A model generated the notes under the pieces. It did no database searches, was not told the origin of the DNA, and saw only the letters and a program-made list of their open reading frames with translations. The translations under genes and the position numbers were made by a program. From assembly GCA_027492635.1 (NCBI GenBank), contig JAPUEH010000007.1, forward strand, positions 62,001 through 126,000: 64,000 bases of DNA, read 5' to 3'. This DNA is from Candidatus Saccharimonadota bacterium. Lineage in GTDB: Bacteria > Patescibacteriota > Saccharimonadia > Saccharimonadales > Saccharimonadaceae. Of this stretch, positions 39,035 through 47,917 are shown in pieces; the first letter of the stretch is position 1, and each line of letters starts with the position of its first letter.

Positions 39035-40302
39035 AGTACTTTCTCCACGTTTGCCATTTTGCCGAGGAGCTCACGAAGTTTGAGCATGGCGGTGTAGGTG
39101 CAATAGATACGCTTTGGTTGGTCGGGGTGTTTTGTGTGTAGCTGAGAAAGTGCGGTCTCAAGGTCGGTGTCGACAAACGTAAGCTCTACTTCATCATACT
39201 GCAGCCTGAGCGCCATGTCATACGCGCGGATGCCGCTGACGACATCGACTCCGGCCTCTCGAAGCGAGTCAAAGTCTACGTCCCATAGCCAGCTCATGTC
39301 GCGGCCATCTGCGTAGTTGTCGTTTATGGCAATCATGGTTGCGTAGCCTTTTGGAGAAAAGGACTTGAGTGCGAGTCGAAAGCCGCTTGGGTTTTTGACA
39401 AGTACGAGTTCAACCGGCTGTCCGTCGAGCATGACTGTTTCGCCCCGGCCAAACGCTGGTTCGACATTGCCGAGTGCTTCGAGAAGAGATTTTTTGTTGT
39501 AACGTTCTGCGGCGATAGTGCGTGTAAGAGTTAGGGCTGCGGCGGCGTTGTAGATATTGTAGATACCACGGAGTTTGAGCGGAACGGCGATTTCTCTGTT
39601 GTCAAAACGAAATACGGCTCTACTGCCAGCAAAACTTTTGAGAATGACGTCGGCTTCGGGCGGTTTGACGGCTTTTGTGGTGCTGCGCATGTCATCGTCG
39701 GAAGGGAATTGTTCGCGAAGCTCACTACTGAGGCCAAAAAAATCTACATGGACTGTATCTGGCAGTGTATCGGCGATTGCTACTATGCGAGGGTCTTCTC
39801 GGTTGAGAACGACGGTACGGGTTGTGGCGTGCGCGATATGCGCGAGCATAGTGGCTGTCGTGTCAATTTCACCAAAACGATCAAGTTGGTCGCGCATGAC
39901 GTTGAGGAGTAAGCTGTAGCGCGGAGGTATGATGTCGACGAATTTAACAGCATGCGCCTCATCGAGCTCTAGTACCGCAATATCAGCATCAAGTGCACCT
40001 TTGTAGTCGATATCGGCGAGAATTGCCGCGGTAACGCCGCGTGCAAAATTGCTCCCTGTGCGGTTTGTAAAGACTTTGAACCCTTGGCTTTCGAGCAGCT
40101 CAACAGTCATTTTTGTGGTGGTGGTTTTGCCGTTTGTACCGCTGATTACCACGACGCCGTAGGGCAATGCACTTAGTACGTCGCGTGTGAAAGAAGGATC
40201 GATTTTTTCGATGACAAGTCCCGGGAATGCTGAGCCACCGCCGCGTAAACGCGTCACATGACGAATAACTTTGCCGAGAGTGGCTATATGAGGCTTGACC
40301 AT
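39031..40302 (-). CDS. murT: Lipid II isoglutaminyl synthase, Mur-ligase subunit MurT
   Basis: The 423-residue protein is a Mur-ligase-like enzyme with P-loop GVVVISGTNGKTTTTKM, LELDEAHAVKF, LLNVMRDQLDRFGEID, and the C-terminal DUF1727 region (RIYCTYTAMLKLRELL). It amidates D-Glu at position 2 of the lipid II stem using ammonia from GatD. In known MurT proteins a four-Cys ribbon interrupts the central domain; here the corresponding region (FFGLSSELREQFPSDDDM to ADVILK) has no Cys. TATACT on the minus strand (40318 to 40313) lies 10 nt before the ATG. Confidence 0.93.
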   Translation of the reverse strand: MVKPHIATLGKVIRHVTRLRGGGSAFPGLVIEKIDPSFTRDVLSALPYGVVVISGTNGKTTTTKMTVELLESQGFKVFTNRTGSNFARGVTAAILADIDYKGALDADIAVLELDEAHAVKFVDIIPPRYSLLLNVMRDQLDRFGEIDTTATMLAHIAHATTRTVVLNREDPRIVAIADTLPDTVHVDFFGLSSELREQFPSDDDMRSTTKAVKPPEADVILKSFAGSRAVFRFDNREIAVPLKLRGIYNIYNAAAALTLTRTIAAERYNKKSLLEALGNVEPAFGRGETVMLDGQPVELVLVKNPSGFRLALKSFSPKGYATMIAINDNYADGRDMSWLWDVDFDSLREAGVDVVSGIRAYDMALRLQYDEVELTFVDTDLETALSQLHTKHPDQPKRIYCTYTAMLKLRELLGKMANVEKVL

Positions 40303-40389
40303 TACTCTATCTAGTATATCGACTTTGCAGGTGAAAAAACAGCCAATTTTGTAGGTGGAATTATAGAGATACTGCGCTATAATAAGGTT

Positions 40390-40773
40390 ATGTTTATAGT
40401 GGGCCTACTGAGGTGGTGGTATACGATAGGCTGGAGCCAGCGTGCCCGTATGGTAATGGATCGGCTTGATGGTACAATGGATTTTTTCTCTGTTGGGCTG
40501 TTGCTGAGGACGATGTTTTCTCTGTTTCGCCAAGATGGCGCAGGATCTGTCGATGGACCGCTCTCAGTCAAAATGCAGGCTTTTTTTGGACGTATGATTT
40601 CTAGGGTGATTGGCGCAATGATTCGGTTTACAGTGCTTATTTTTGGGGTTGTGACAATTACATTACAGGCGTTACTTGGTATAGCGGTGCTTCTTGCATG
40701 GGCGGTAGTGCCGGTTTTGCCTATCGTTGGGTTTGTGCTTATGGCAGGAGGGTGGTTGCCATGGCGGTCTTAG
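40390..40773 (+). CDS. Small membrane protein at the head of the Clp/VirB6-like cluster
   Basis: The 127-residue protein has an amphipathic Trp/Arg-rich N terminus (LLRWWYTIGWSQRARMVMDRL), and two strong hydrophobic helices near the C terminus (about 70-120). I do not recognise the family. TATAAT (40378-40383) ends 6 nt before the ATG. Its end overlaps the start of the Clp-like gene by 13 nt, so they are translated together and probably work together. Confidence 0.75.
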   Translation: MFIVGLLRWWYTIGWSQRARMVMDRLDGTMDFFSVGLLLRTMFSLFRQDGAGSVDGPLSVKMQAFFGRMISRVIGAMIRFTVLIFGVVTITLQALLGIAVLLAWAVVPVLPIVGFVLMAGGWLPWRS

Positions 40774-43217
40774 AACTCAATTTGTCCAGTGAGCGTACCG
40801 CCAAGGCGCATATTGCAAAGCTTATGACGAGGCCGGTCGTTGCGCTTCTGACGCTTACATCGGCCATATTGGCGGTGAGTGGTGTAGGGCTACTTTTTGT
40901 TGGCATGCCGATTGGTTGGCTGGTATTTGGAGTTGCCACATTACCTGCCATGTTTGTTGAGTGGTATCATGGCGACTTAGAAAAGTTGGCCTCGGAGCCA
41001 AAGAGAGAAGCTGTGGATGCATGGCTTGAGTCGTCCGTGTTGGCTGGATTGCCGGATCATGCTACGCCGAAACAGGTTGCGGAGCTGGTGGGTAAGTCGC
41101 AGGCAGGACAGTTTATGGCGGTGCGCTTTGGGGTGACGGCAAACTTTTTGCTCAACATCTCTAGTGAGGATGTCAAGCTTACCGATGACTTATGGGTGGA
41201 TGCTCGTGCAATTCAAAAAGAAACAAGCAGCGACCTGATGCATGGCGCAGTGCTTGCGGTGGCACTCGTGCGACAGTTCCCCGACTACGATACGTTGCTT
41301 GCACAGATGCATCTAGAGCTGGACGATTTGGTGGCGGGTGTGCGCTGGTACAATCATATTCAAGATTTGATAGGGAAGCACGCAGTACGCAAGCGTACAG
41401 GGGGTATTGCACGAGATTGGTCGTTTGGATATGTACCCTTGCTGAAGCGGTTTGGTTTAAATCTCAGCGAAAGCTCGGGTGGATCATTTACTGTTGAACT
41501 AGACAGTCATATGCGCGCCCTGGGTCAACTTGTTGAGACGCTCGGAACAAATGGCAGGCAGAATGCCGCAATCGTAGGGCCAGAAGGTGTCGGCAAGACG
41601 ACGTTACTTCATGCATTTGCTGAACGGCTACTTGATGGTGATGCGGATATTCCTTCGAGCCTCAAGTTTCGCCAGGTGTTTTTGCTTGACTCCTCGGCAC
41701 TCATTTCGGCTGCCCCAGGACGCGGTGAACTGGAAGGGCTGGTCATGCGAGTGCTCACTGAAGCATATCGAGCCAAAAATATTATCATTTGTCTCGATAA
41801 CGCCCAGTTGTTTTTTGAGGAAGGTGTAGGGTCTGTCGATCTCACAAATATATTGCTTCCTATTCTCGAAGCGGGCAATCTGCGTATCATTTTGACGATG
41901 GATGAGCAGCGTCTTTTGCAAATCGCACAGCGAAATCCAGGCCTTGTCAATGCGCTTAATCGCATTACCCTATCACCCGTATCGCGCGAAGAGACGATTG
42001 CCGTGATGCAGGATCAGCTTATTATGACAGAGTACCAGCGCAAGGTTACCTATATGTACCAATCGCTTGCCGAAGCATATCGCCTGAGCGAGCGTTATGT
42101 GCATGATCTTGAGATGCCAGGTCGAGCTTTAAAGCTGCTCGAATCCGCCGCAAGTTACGGCGAAGGCGGCAAATTAGTAACAGCAAACTCTGTACAGCAA
42201 GCAATTGAGCAGACAATGAATGTCAAGGTGGGCGTCGCAAACGCGACCGAAGAACGTGAAACACTGCTCAACCTCGAAGATAAAATTCATGAACGTATGA
42301 TCAACCAGGTGCGGGCTGTGCGGGTGGTAAGTGACGCGCTGCGGCGCGCGAGGGCTGGCGTTCGGAATCAAGACAGGCCGATCGGTACGTTTCTTTTTCT
42401 AGGTCCTACAGGAGTGGGCAAAACAGAGCTCGCCAAGGCGCTTGCGGACGTGTATTTTGGCGGTGAAGACAGGATTGTGCGGCTTGACCTGAACGAATAC
42501 GTCACGTTGAACGATGTGGCGCGCCTCATCGCAGATGGCGCCGAGGACCCGAATAGCCTGACAGCGCAGGTCATGAAGCAGCCGTTTAGTGTGGTGCTGC
42601 TTGATGAAATCGAGAAAGCGCATCCAAACGTACTAACGACACTACTCCAACTGCTTGATGAGGGTATTCTGCGCGATGAGAAAAACCGTGAAGTGAGTTT
42701 TCGCGACGCGATTGTGATTGCAACGAGCAATGCGGGTGCAGATCGTATACGCGAGTATATTTCTGCCGGGCAGTCCCCTGATCAGTTTGAAGAGCAGTTT
42801 TTGGATGAGCTTATAAGTAGTAATCAGTTTAGACCCGAGTTTCTCAACCGTTTTGACGAGATTGTCACATTTACGCCGCTTGGCAAGACAGAACTTGTGC
42901 AGGTGATTGATCTGATGATTGCGGGTGTCAACAAAACACTTGCGCTGCAAAAAGTATCGGTAGATGTCGCAGAAGATGCTAAACTGTATTTAGTAGATAA
43001 AGGCTACGATCCTCGCCTAGGCGCTAGGCCAATGCGACGGGTTGTACAACGCGCTATCGAAAATACGGTCGCAAAAGAAATGTTGGGGGGCAACGTGACA
43101 CCAGGTACAGTTATGCATATCTCACTTGAGCAGGTGCAGGGTATCTTGGGTGCGGAAATTGCTGCCAATCGGATTGTCCAAGAGTCTCAGGGTATCGCCT
43201 CGGAGGAGCAGCGGTGA
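40761..43217 (+). CDS. Membrane-anchored double-AAA+ Clp-family ATPase
   Basis: The 818-residue protein resembles ClpB/ClpC but begins with two membrane helices (about 22-65). A Clp-N-like segment follows, then D1 with Walker A GPEGVGKTT (about 273-281) but an altered Walker B, IIICLDNAQLF (Asn in place of the catalytic Glu). D2 has intact Walker A GPTGVGKTE (about 548-556), Walker B VVLLDEIEKAHP, and RPEFLNRFDEI. No IGF/L ClpP-docking loop is visible before that segment, so it probably does not feed ClpP. AGGAGGG 8 nt before ATG 40761 fixes the start; the open frame to 40698 lies inside the previous gene. Its TGA overlaps the GTG of the VirB6-like gene. Remodelling of membrane or secreted proteins is inferred. 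Confidence 0.88.
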   Translation: MAVLELNLSSERTAKAHIAKLMTRPVVALLTLTSAILAVSGVGLLFVGMPIGWLVFGVATLPAMFVEWYHGDLEKLASEPKREAVDAWLESSVLAGLPDHATPKQVAELVGKSQAGQFMAVRFGVTANFLLNISSEDVKLTDDLWVDARAIQKETSSDLMHGAVLAVALVRQFPDYDTLLAQMHLELDDLVAGVRWYNHIQDLIGKHAVRKRTGGIARDWSFGYVPLLKRFGLNLSESSGGSFTVELDSHMRALGQLVETLGTNGRQNAAIVGPEGVGKTTLLHAFAERLLDGDADIPSSLKFRQVFLLDSSALISAAPGRGELEGLVMRVLTEAYRAKNIIICLDNAQLFFEEGVGSVDLTNILLPILEAGNLRIILTMDEQRLLQIAQRNPGLVNALNRITLSPVSREETIAVMQDQLIMTEYQRKVTYMYQSLAEAYRLSERYVHDLEMPGRALKLLESAASYGEGGKLVTANSVQQAIEQTMNVKVGVANATEERETLLNLEDKIHERMINQVRAVRVVSDALRRARAGVRNQDRPIGTFLFLGPTGVGKTELAKALADVYFGGEDRIVRLDLNEYVTLNDVARLIADGAEDPNSLTAQVMKQPFSVVLLDEIEKAHPNVLTTLLQLLDEGILRDEKNREVSFRDAIVIATSNAGADRIREYISAGQSPDQFEEQFLDELISSNQFRPEFLNRFDEIVTFTPLGKTELVQVIDLMIAGVNKTLALQKVSVDVAEDAKLYLVDKGYDPRLGARPMRRVVQRAIENTVAKEMLGGNVTPGTVMHISLEQVQGILGAEIAANRIVQESQGIASEEQR

Positions 43218-45214
43218 GTGTGAAATATTGGCTACTTGGTCTTGGTGTGTCACTTGCGCTTGTCGGATCGCTACTAGTAGCACTGGCGCCAAAAGCGTAT
43301 GCTGCGGATTGCGGGGCTTCGGGCGGTATACCTTCAACAGGTCTTCCTATTCCAGGTGGATCAACAGATTGTACTGTTTCTAGTTGTGCCTATGAAAATC
43401 TCGGATGGATTCTCTGTCCGGTGCTTCGTGCTTCGGCGCAGGCTGCAGACTATGCGTTTACATTTGTTAATCAAAACTTTATGAAGATAGATGTGGGTCT
43501 GACAAACCCAAGTAGTGGTGCTGCGCAAGCCGGATCGGTGATACGCAACATTGCAAATGTACTGTTTGTCATTGTAATGCTCATCATTATCTATACGTTT
43601 GTGACCGGACAGGGTGTCAGTAATTACAACCTGAAGCGTATGGCGCCAAGGTTTATTGTTGCGGTCATACTAGTACAGGCGTCATTTTTTGTCTGTCAGA
43701 TATTTGTTGATATTTCTAATATCCTTGGTGTTGGAGTGCGTCAAATACTGGTTGAGCAAGTTGCTGACAAGATTGGTCCGTCGGCAATGCCACTTGCAGA
43801 TGAGGCGGGCAAAAATGACACCGAAACGCTCTCTAAGCTGGTGTCTGGTGTTGTGGCAAAAGATGAGTTAGCTTGGCAACTGCTTGCGCCTTTAGCTGCC
43901 GTTGTGATGTCGATTGCCGTGGTATCTTCTATTATTATTATCGTACTCATAATACGCAAGACATTAGTGGTGGCGCTGGTGCTGTTGGCGCCAATCGCTT
44001 TTGTCGCCTATCTGTTGCCAAATACATCCGACTATTTTTCGAAATGGCTCAGGATGTTTATCTATACTTTGGTGTTATTTCCTGTCATATCGCTCCTCAT
44101 CGGTACTGGGCAGATTGTGAGTGCATCGATCTTGAAAGCTGGTGCAAACGATTACAAGGTGAAGGATGATACTGTCTCTGGCGTTGGCGGCACAGGAGGT
44201 AGCGCGACGCTTTATCTCGTGGCGGCGGGCGCTGCGGTGCTGCCTCTTGTTGGCACGTGGTATGCATTTAAAGTAGCGATGAGTGCGTTTGACGCAGCGG
44301 GTGCTGCGGTGACGCAGCGCGGGAGTCGTCGCACATCAAGAGAGCGCGAAGAAGACGTCAAGAAGCGCGAACAGACTGCAATGGATATGAACAAAAAGTC
44401 GATGATGATGCGCGGCGTCAATCGTCTGCAGCAGCTCAATGTTGCCAAAGATGGCGAGAGCACTTCATCAATATTTGGCCGCGTGGGCGCATACCGCGGG
44501 CGCAATAAACATCAAGCAAAATCACCCGAACAGGCCCGTTTTGATAATCAGGTGCAGCAGCGCTTGAGTGAGCTGCGTAGTAATGCGAGCGGGCGATCCC
44601 CTCAGGAGCTATATTCTCAGGCACTCCAGCGGTATCAAGACAAGATGGGCGGTGACGATGCGGGCGATGTCAATATTAATAGCTATGAAGGAATTGACCT
44701 CAAGGCATCTGAAGCGTATTTGCTAGAGAGTCTTGGTAAAGGTATGGGTGCGTCTTCGTCGTTTAATGTCGCGGTATCGGCAGCTGGCGACAAGAAAGAG
44801 GATGAAAAGAAGTCGGCGGGTATTAGTTCGCTTGATAAAGATAAAAATAAATCAACTGGTGGAGGATCGGGTGGCAATGGACAAGCCCCGCAAGATCCAT
44901 ATCGTCCTCCGCAGTCGGCGGGAGCACAAGCCGCGGCGAATTCTGGTGCGGCTGCTCAGGCGGGCGCAACGGTAATCGTGCAGCAAGTGGCACCAGGCGG
45001 CGAGGGTGCTGGTACGACAGGTAGCACCGACGCGATGGCAAACGGTACGGGCTTTGCACCTCGTCGTCCATCGCAGACAAACAACGAATTACTTGCAAAA
45101 GCACGCGCTGCAAAATACGTGGCTGACACCCAAAGTGCACTCGATCAGGCTCCGGATGTACTCGAAGAGATCGCTCAGCAAGCGCAAGATAATACAACAC
45201 CAAGAGATTCGTAA
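43214..45214 (+). CDS. VirB6/TrbL-like membrane protein (paralog of 1646-4285)
   Basis: The 666-residue protein has a signal peptide (about 1-31, ending KAYA-A), a short Cys-bearing region (CGASGG, CTVSSCAYENLGWILCP), about seven hydrophobic helices (about 105-385), and a long polar tail rich in Ala, Gly, Gln (about 390-666). Loop VTGQGVSNYNLKRMAPRF and the helices match the protein at 1646-4285. This is the VirB6/TrbL topology of type IV secretion channels, judged by eye. The GTG start overlaps the Clp-like stop by 4 nt (GTGA), and the next gene begins 3 nt after its TAA, so the four genes form one operon. Confidence 0.8.
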   Translation: MSVKYWLLGLGVSLALVGSLLVALAPKAYAADCGASGGIPSTGLPIPGGSTDCTVSSCAYENLGWILCPVLRASAQAADYAFTFVNQNFMKIDVGLTNPSSGAAQAGSVIRNIANVLFVIVMLIIIYTFVTGQGVSNYNLKRMAPRFIVAVILVQASFFVCQIFVDISNILGVGVRQILVEQVADKIGPSAMPLADEAGKNDTETLSKLVSGVVAKDELAWQLLAPLAAVVMSIAVVSSIIIIVLIIRKTLVVALVLLAPIAFVAYLLPNTSDYFSKWLRMFIYTLVLFPVISLLIGTGQIVSASILKAGANDYKVKDDTVSGVGGTGGSATLYLVAAGAAVLPLVGTWYAFKVAMSAFDAAGAAVTQRGSRRTSREREEDVKKREQTAMDMNKKSMMMRGVNRLQQLNVAKDGESTSSIFGRVGAYRGRNKHQAKSPEQARFDNQVQQRLSELRSNASGRSPQELYSQALQRYQDKMGGDDAGDVNINSYEGIDLKASEAYLLESLGKGMGASSSFNVAVSAAGDKKEDEKKSAGISSLDKDKNKSTGGGSGGNGQAPQDPYRPPQSAGAQAAANSGAAAQAGATVIVQQVAPGGEGAGTTGSTDAMANGTGFAPRRPSQTNNELLAKARAAKYVADTQSALDQAPDVLEEIAQQAQDNTTPRDS

Positions 45215-45217
45215 ATT

Positions 45218-47917
45218 ATGGCAAAAAAAGGCTCGGCCATACGAGAAAAGGATTCCAGACTTGAGGCTCCCGAGGAAGATCTGCAAGAGGCACAGCAGAC
45301 GCTCAAAAAAATGGAGGCGCAGTCTGGCGGATCAGCGCGTATAAAAGTCGATACAGACGAACAACGCAAACATCATATTGATGAGCAGGAGTATTTCAAA
45401 AACAAAGTCACCAAAGGTGGTGCTGGTTCGGTGCTATTCATCTGTACTGCTTTTTTGGTTGCGGTGATTGGACTAATGTTTGTGTCGCCAATGGTACTCC
45501 TGATCAACAACAAGGAGCAGTTGGTCAACGATCTCAATGATGGTTTCTTGGCGTACAATACTTACACCAACAAAGTACTTGGTATGCAGCTCGAAGGCGG
45601 CTGCTCGCAGGAAACGATAGAATGTAAATTCAAGACAATGAGCCCCATGCTCAAGAAACGATTTGAGAAATACGGATTTCAGGTGCTCGGCAGCGAAGTG
45701 AAGGCTACAAAACGATACAATGTTGCGACAATCGTTCATCCTACAAACCAGAAATATGCAAAACTCGCTACCGCAAAAAACGAAATGCTGCTCAAGATGG
45801 CGAGGCAAGATTCGGCAGTCAATACCGTGCTTGATAAGATCTATAGCTCCCGTACGGGTGTGTATCAAGATCAAAAATTTTATCAGCGTCTACAGGAACG
45901 TTTTGGTCTTTCCCAGGCTCACACTTTGTCGGGTGATACGGTGAGCCAATATGACGAAGAGTTTGATAAGCGTGTCAAATATGGAGATAGCTGGCGCTAT
46001 GCAGATGCAACAGACCAAGAAGAAGGTGATACGCTGGATGCAAATGGTCGTGGAACATATAGTTTGGGTAGTTTGGTGGATTTAAGTGATCGGTATACGG
46101 TCGATATCTATCGGAATCTTGCCGACAAAGCTAATACGCATTTGGCGCTCGCCTGTTCATTTGCTACTTATGGACACCTCACGGAAAATTCTCTGCGGCG
46201 CGCAAAAGAAACAACAATTGCCAGATTTGCGATGAACTATCTTTCGCTTGCAGATGCGATCAAAGCGGGTAACGACACGGGAGAATACGAAGTGGCTGTT
46301 GAGTCGCTTGCGGGCAAACTCATGCATGTCGGAAGTGACGAAAGAAACGCGATGGATGGGAGTAGTTATCGCACCCCGGCAATGGGTGAATCGCCGGACG
46401 ATAGGATGGCAATGATGCAGCAACTATCGCCTCTGTTGGCGCTTGCTATTCTTAAGCCAGGCGTGCCGTCGATGCCTGGCTCGGAATATCTCAAGGGCGC
46501 GACTTTGGCCGTTCAAAATTCAGCACCAGAAAAAACACCCGATGGCTTATGCCGTCATGGAATGGCTGGTGCGCAAAATGGTACAGAGCAAGGAGGGCTT
46601 TGCTATTCTCCTGCCTCGCTTCCGTTGGCGAGCTTCGTTGGTGCGATAGCGGCAGGAATTGTTGCGCCCTTGCAATACCCTATAGAAAGGTTTATATGCC
46701 CTGGTTCTGTTAAGGCTGTGGTTGAAATTGTCAAAAATGCATCCAGTGCAGAGATGCCGTTACTAGCGGGGCGCTTGAAGTTGCTTGCCAATAATGAGGC
46801 CAGTAAGTTTCCCGCCTCGCTGACAGGGGTCGATGCACAAAATGTCATCTTCGCAGGCGCAGGAACGATACTTGGCGATCGGGCCCAGTCGCTCGGTATG
46901 CGCCCGGCGAGCCATCTTTCATTTATCGAATACAATAAACTGGCTCAGGTGGAGCGCAGTAAACTTGAAGAGCAAGACAAAGTATTGGCACGGGCAACAC
47001 CATGGGACGCAACAAACCCGCATTCATTTTTGGGCACGATTGTGAGTAAATTTGCACCAGCTGGCTCTACGCTACCTGGGCGTTCGCTTCTCGTCAATAC
47101 GTCATCTATCTTGTCGCTGATTCCAGCATCCCTCACGACTGCCGCAGAAACAAGCGCGAGCGCACTCTATACGCAGCCAATGCATTTCAAGCCTGAGCGG
47201 CTTGGCATGGCTTCGATGTGCGGGATTGGCAATCCTGGTGAGCTTGATGGAAAAATAGCGCCAGACATAGGGTGCAATATTCGCTATTCGATGAGTCTTA
47301 TGGAGCTCAATGCAGATCTTCACCAGGTTATTGATTATATGACAAAGTCTCACTCCGACAATGCCCAAGAATCGTTGAGCCAGACAACGTCGCGGGATAC
47401 TGGGGCAGATGCAACGCGCGGCGCGACAATGAAGCAGCAGGCTCAAGAAGGCGCGAGCGCTGCCTACGTCGACAAAAAAACTGGCAAGCCAAATAACTAT
47501 ACAGAGTATGCAAAATTCTTGGAATATTGTGTTAATCGAGCCGATCCCTGGGGTGGTAAAGGCATGGTGGTGCAGCCAAAAGAAGAAGAGGCTGGCGAGA
47601 CAAACTCACTGCAAAGTAGTATATCGGCTTGGCCAGAGACGGATAAGCCGGACGAAAAAAATGTTGCCGAGAGCTATTATGCGCTTGGCTGGGGCGGCGC
47701 GACAGATCAGGATTGGTACACGGGTAAACGCTGCGTTGATGATGATCCTAGGTATGCCGAGATGCTCAAGAATTTCCGTGCCTATACGATGGCCTGTGGT
47801 ATATTGGCGGATTTGTCAGGTTCTGTAGAATGCTGGGATGAAGACAAGGATTTGGAGGGTCATGATGATTTTTATACAAGCAATAATATCATCTTTATCT
47901 CGCCAGATGCGCCTTAG
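45218..47917 (+). CDS. Large single-pass membrane protein of the Clp/VirB6-like cluster
   Basis: The 899-residue protein has a charged, Gln/Lys-rich cytoplasmic N terminus (about 1-72), one membrane helix (about 73-98, VLFICTAFLVAVIGLMFVSPMVLLI), and an extracellular part of about 800 residues with scattered Cys pairs (for example CSQETIEC, CRHGMAGAQNGTEQGGLC). There is a second hydrophobic stretch near 480-500 (LASFVGAIAAGIVAPL). I recognise no domain. Position directly after the VirB6-like gene suggests an envelope-spanning or exposed part of the same apparatus. The stop shares TTAG with the convergent gene at 47914. Confidence 0.75.
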   Translation: MAKKGSAIREKDSRLEAPEEDLQEAQQTLKKMEAQSGGSARIKVDTDEQRKHHIDEQEYFKNKVTKGGAGSVLFICTAFLVAVIGLMFVSPMVLLINNKEQLVNDLNDGFLAYNTYTNKVLGMQLEGGCSQETIECKFKTMSPMLKKRFEKYGFQVLGSEVKATKRYNVATIVHPTNQKYAKLATAKNEMLLKMARQDSAVNTVLDKIYSSRTGVYQDQKFYQRLQERFGLSQAHTLSGDTVSQYDEEFDKRVKYGDSWRYADATDQEEGDTLDANGRGTYSLGSLVDLSDRYTVDIYRNLADKANTHLALACSFATYGHLTENSLRRAKETTIARFAMNYLSLADAIKAGNDTGEYEVAVESLAGKLMHVGSDERNAMDGSSYRTPAMGESPDDRMAMMQQLSPLLALAILKPGVPSMPGSEYLKGATLAVQNSAPEKTPDGLCRHGMAGAQNGTEQGGLCYSPASLPLASFVGAIAAGIVAPLQYPIERFICPGSVKAVVEIVKNASSAEMPLLAGRLKLLANNEASKFPASLTGVDAQNVIFAGAGTILGDRAQSLGMRPASHLSFIEYNKLAQVERSKLEEQDKVLARATPWDATNPHSFLGTIVSKFAPAGSTLPGRSLLVNTSSILSLIPASLTTAAETSASALYTQPMHFKPERLGMASMCGIGNPGELDGKIAPDIGCNIRYSMSLMELNADLHQVIDYMTKSHSDNAQESLSQTTSRDTGADATRGATMKQQAQEGASAAYVDKKTGKPNNYTEYAKFLEYCVNRADPWGGKGMVVQPKEEEAGETNSLQSSISAWPETDKPDEKNVAESYYALGWGGATDQDWYTGKRCVDDDPRYAEMLKNFRAYTMACGILADLSGSVECWDEDKDLEGHDDFYTSNNIIFISPDAP

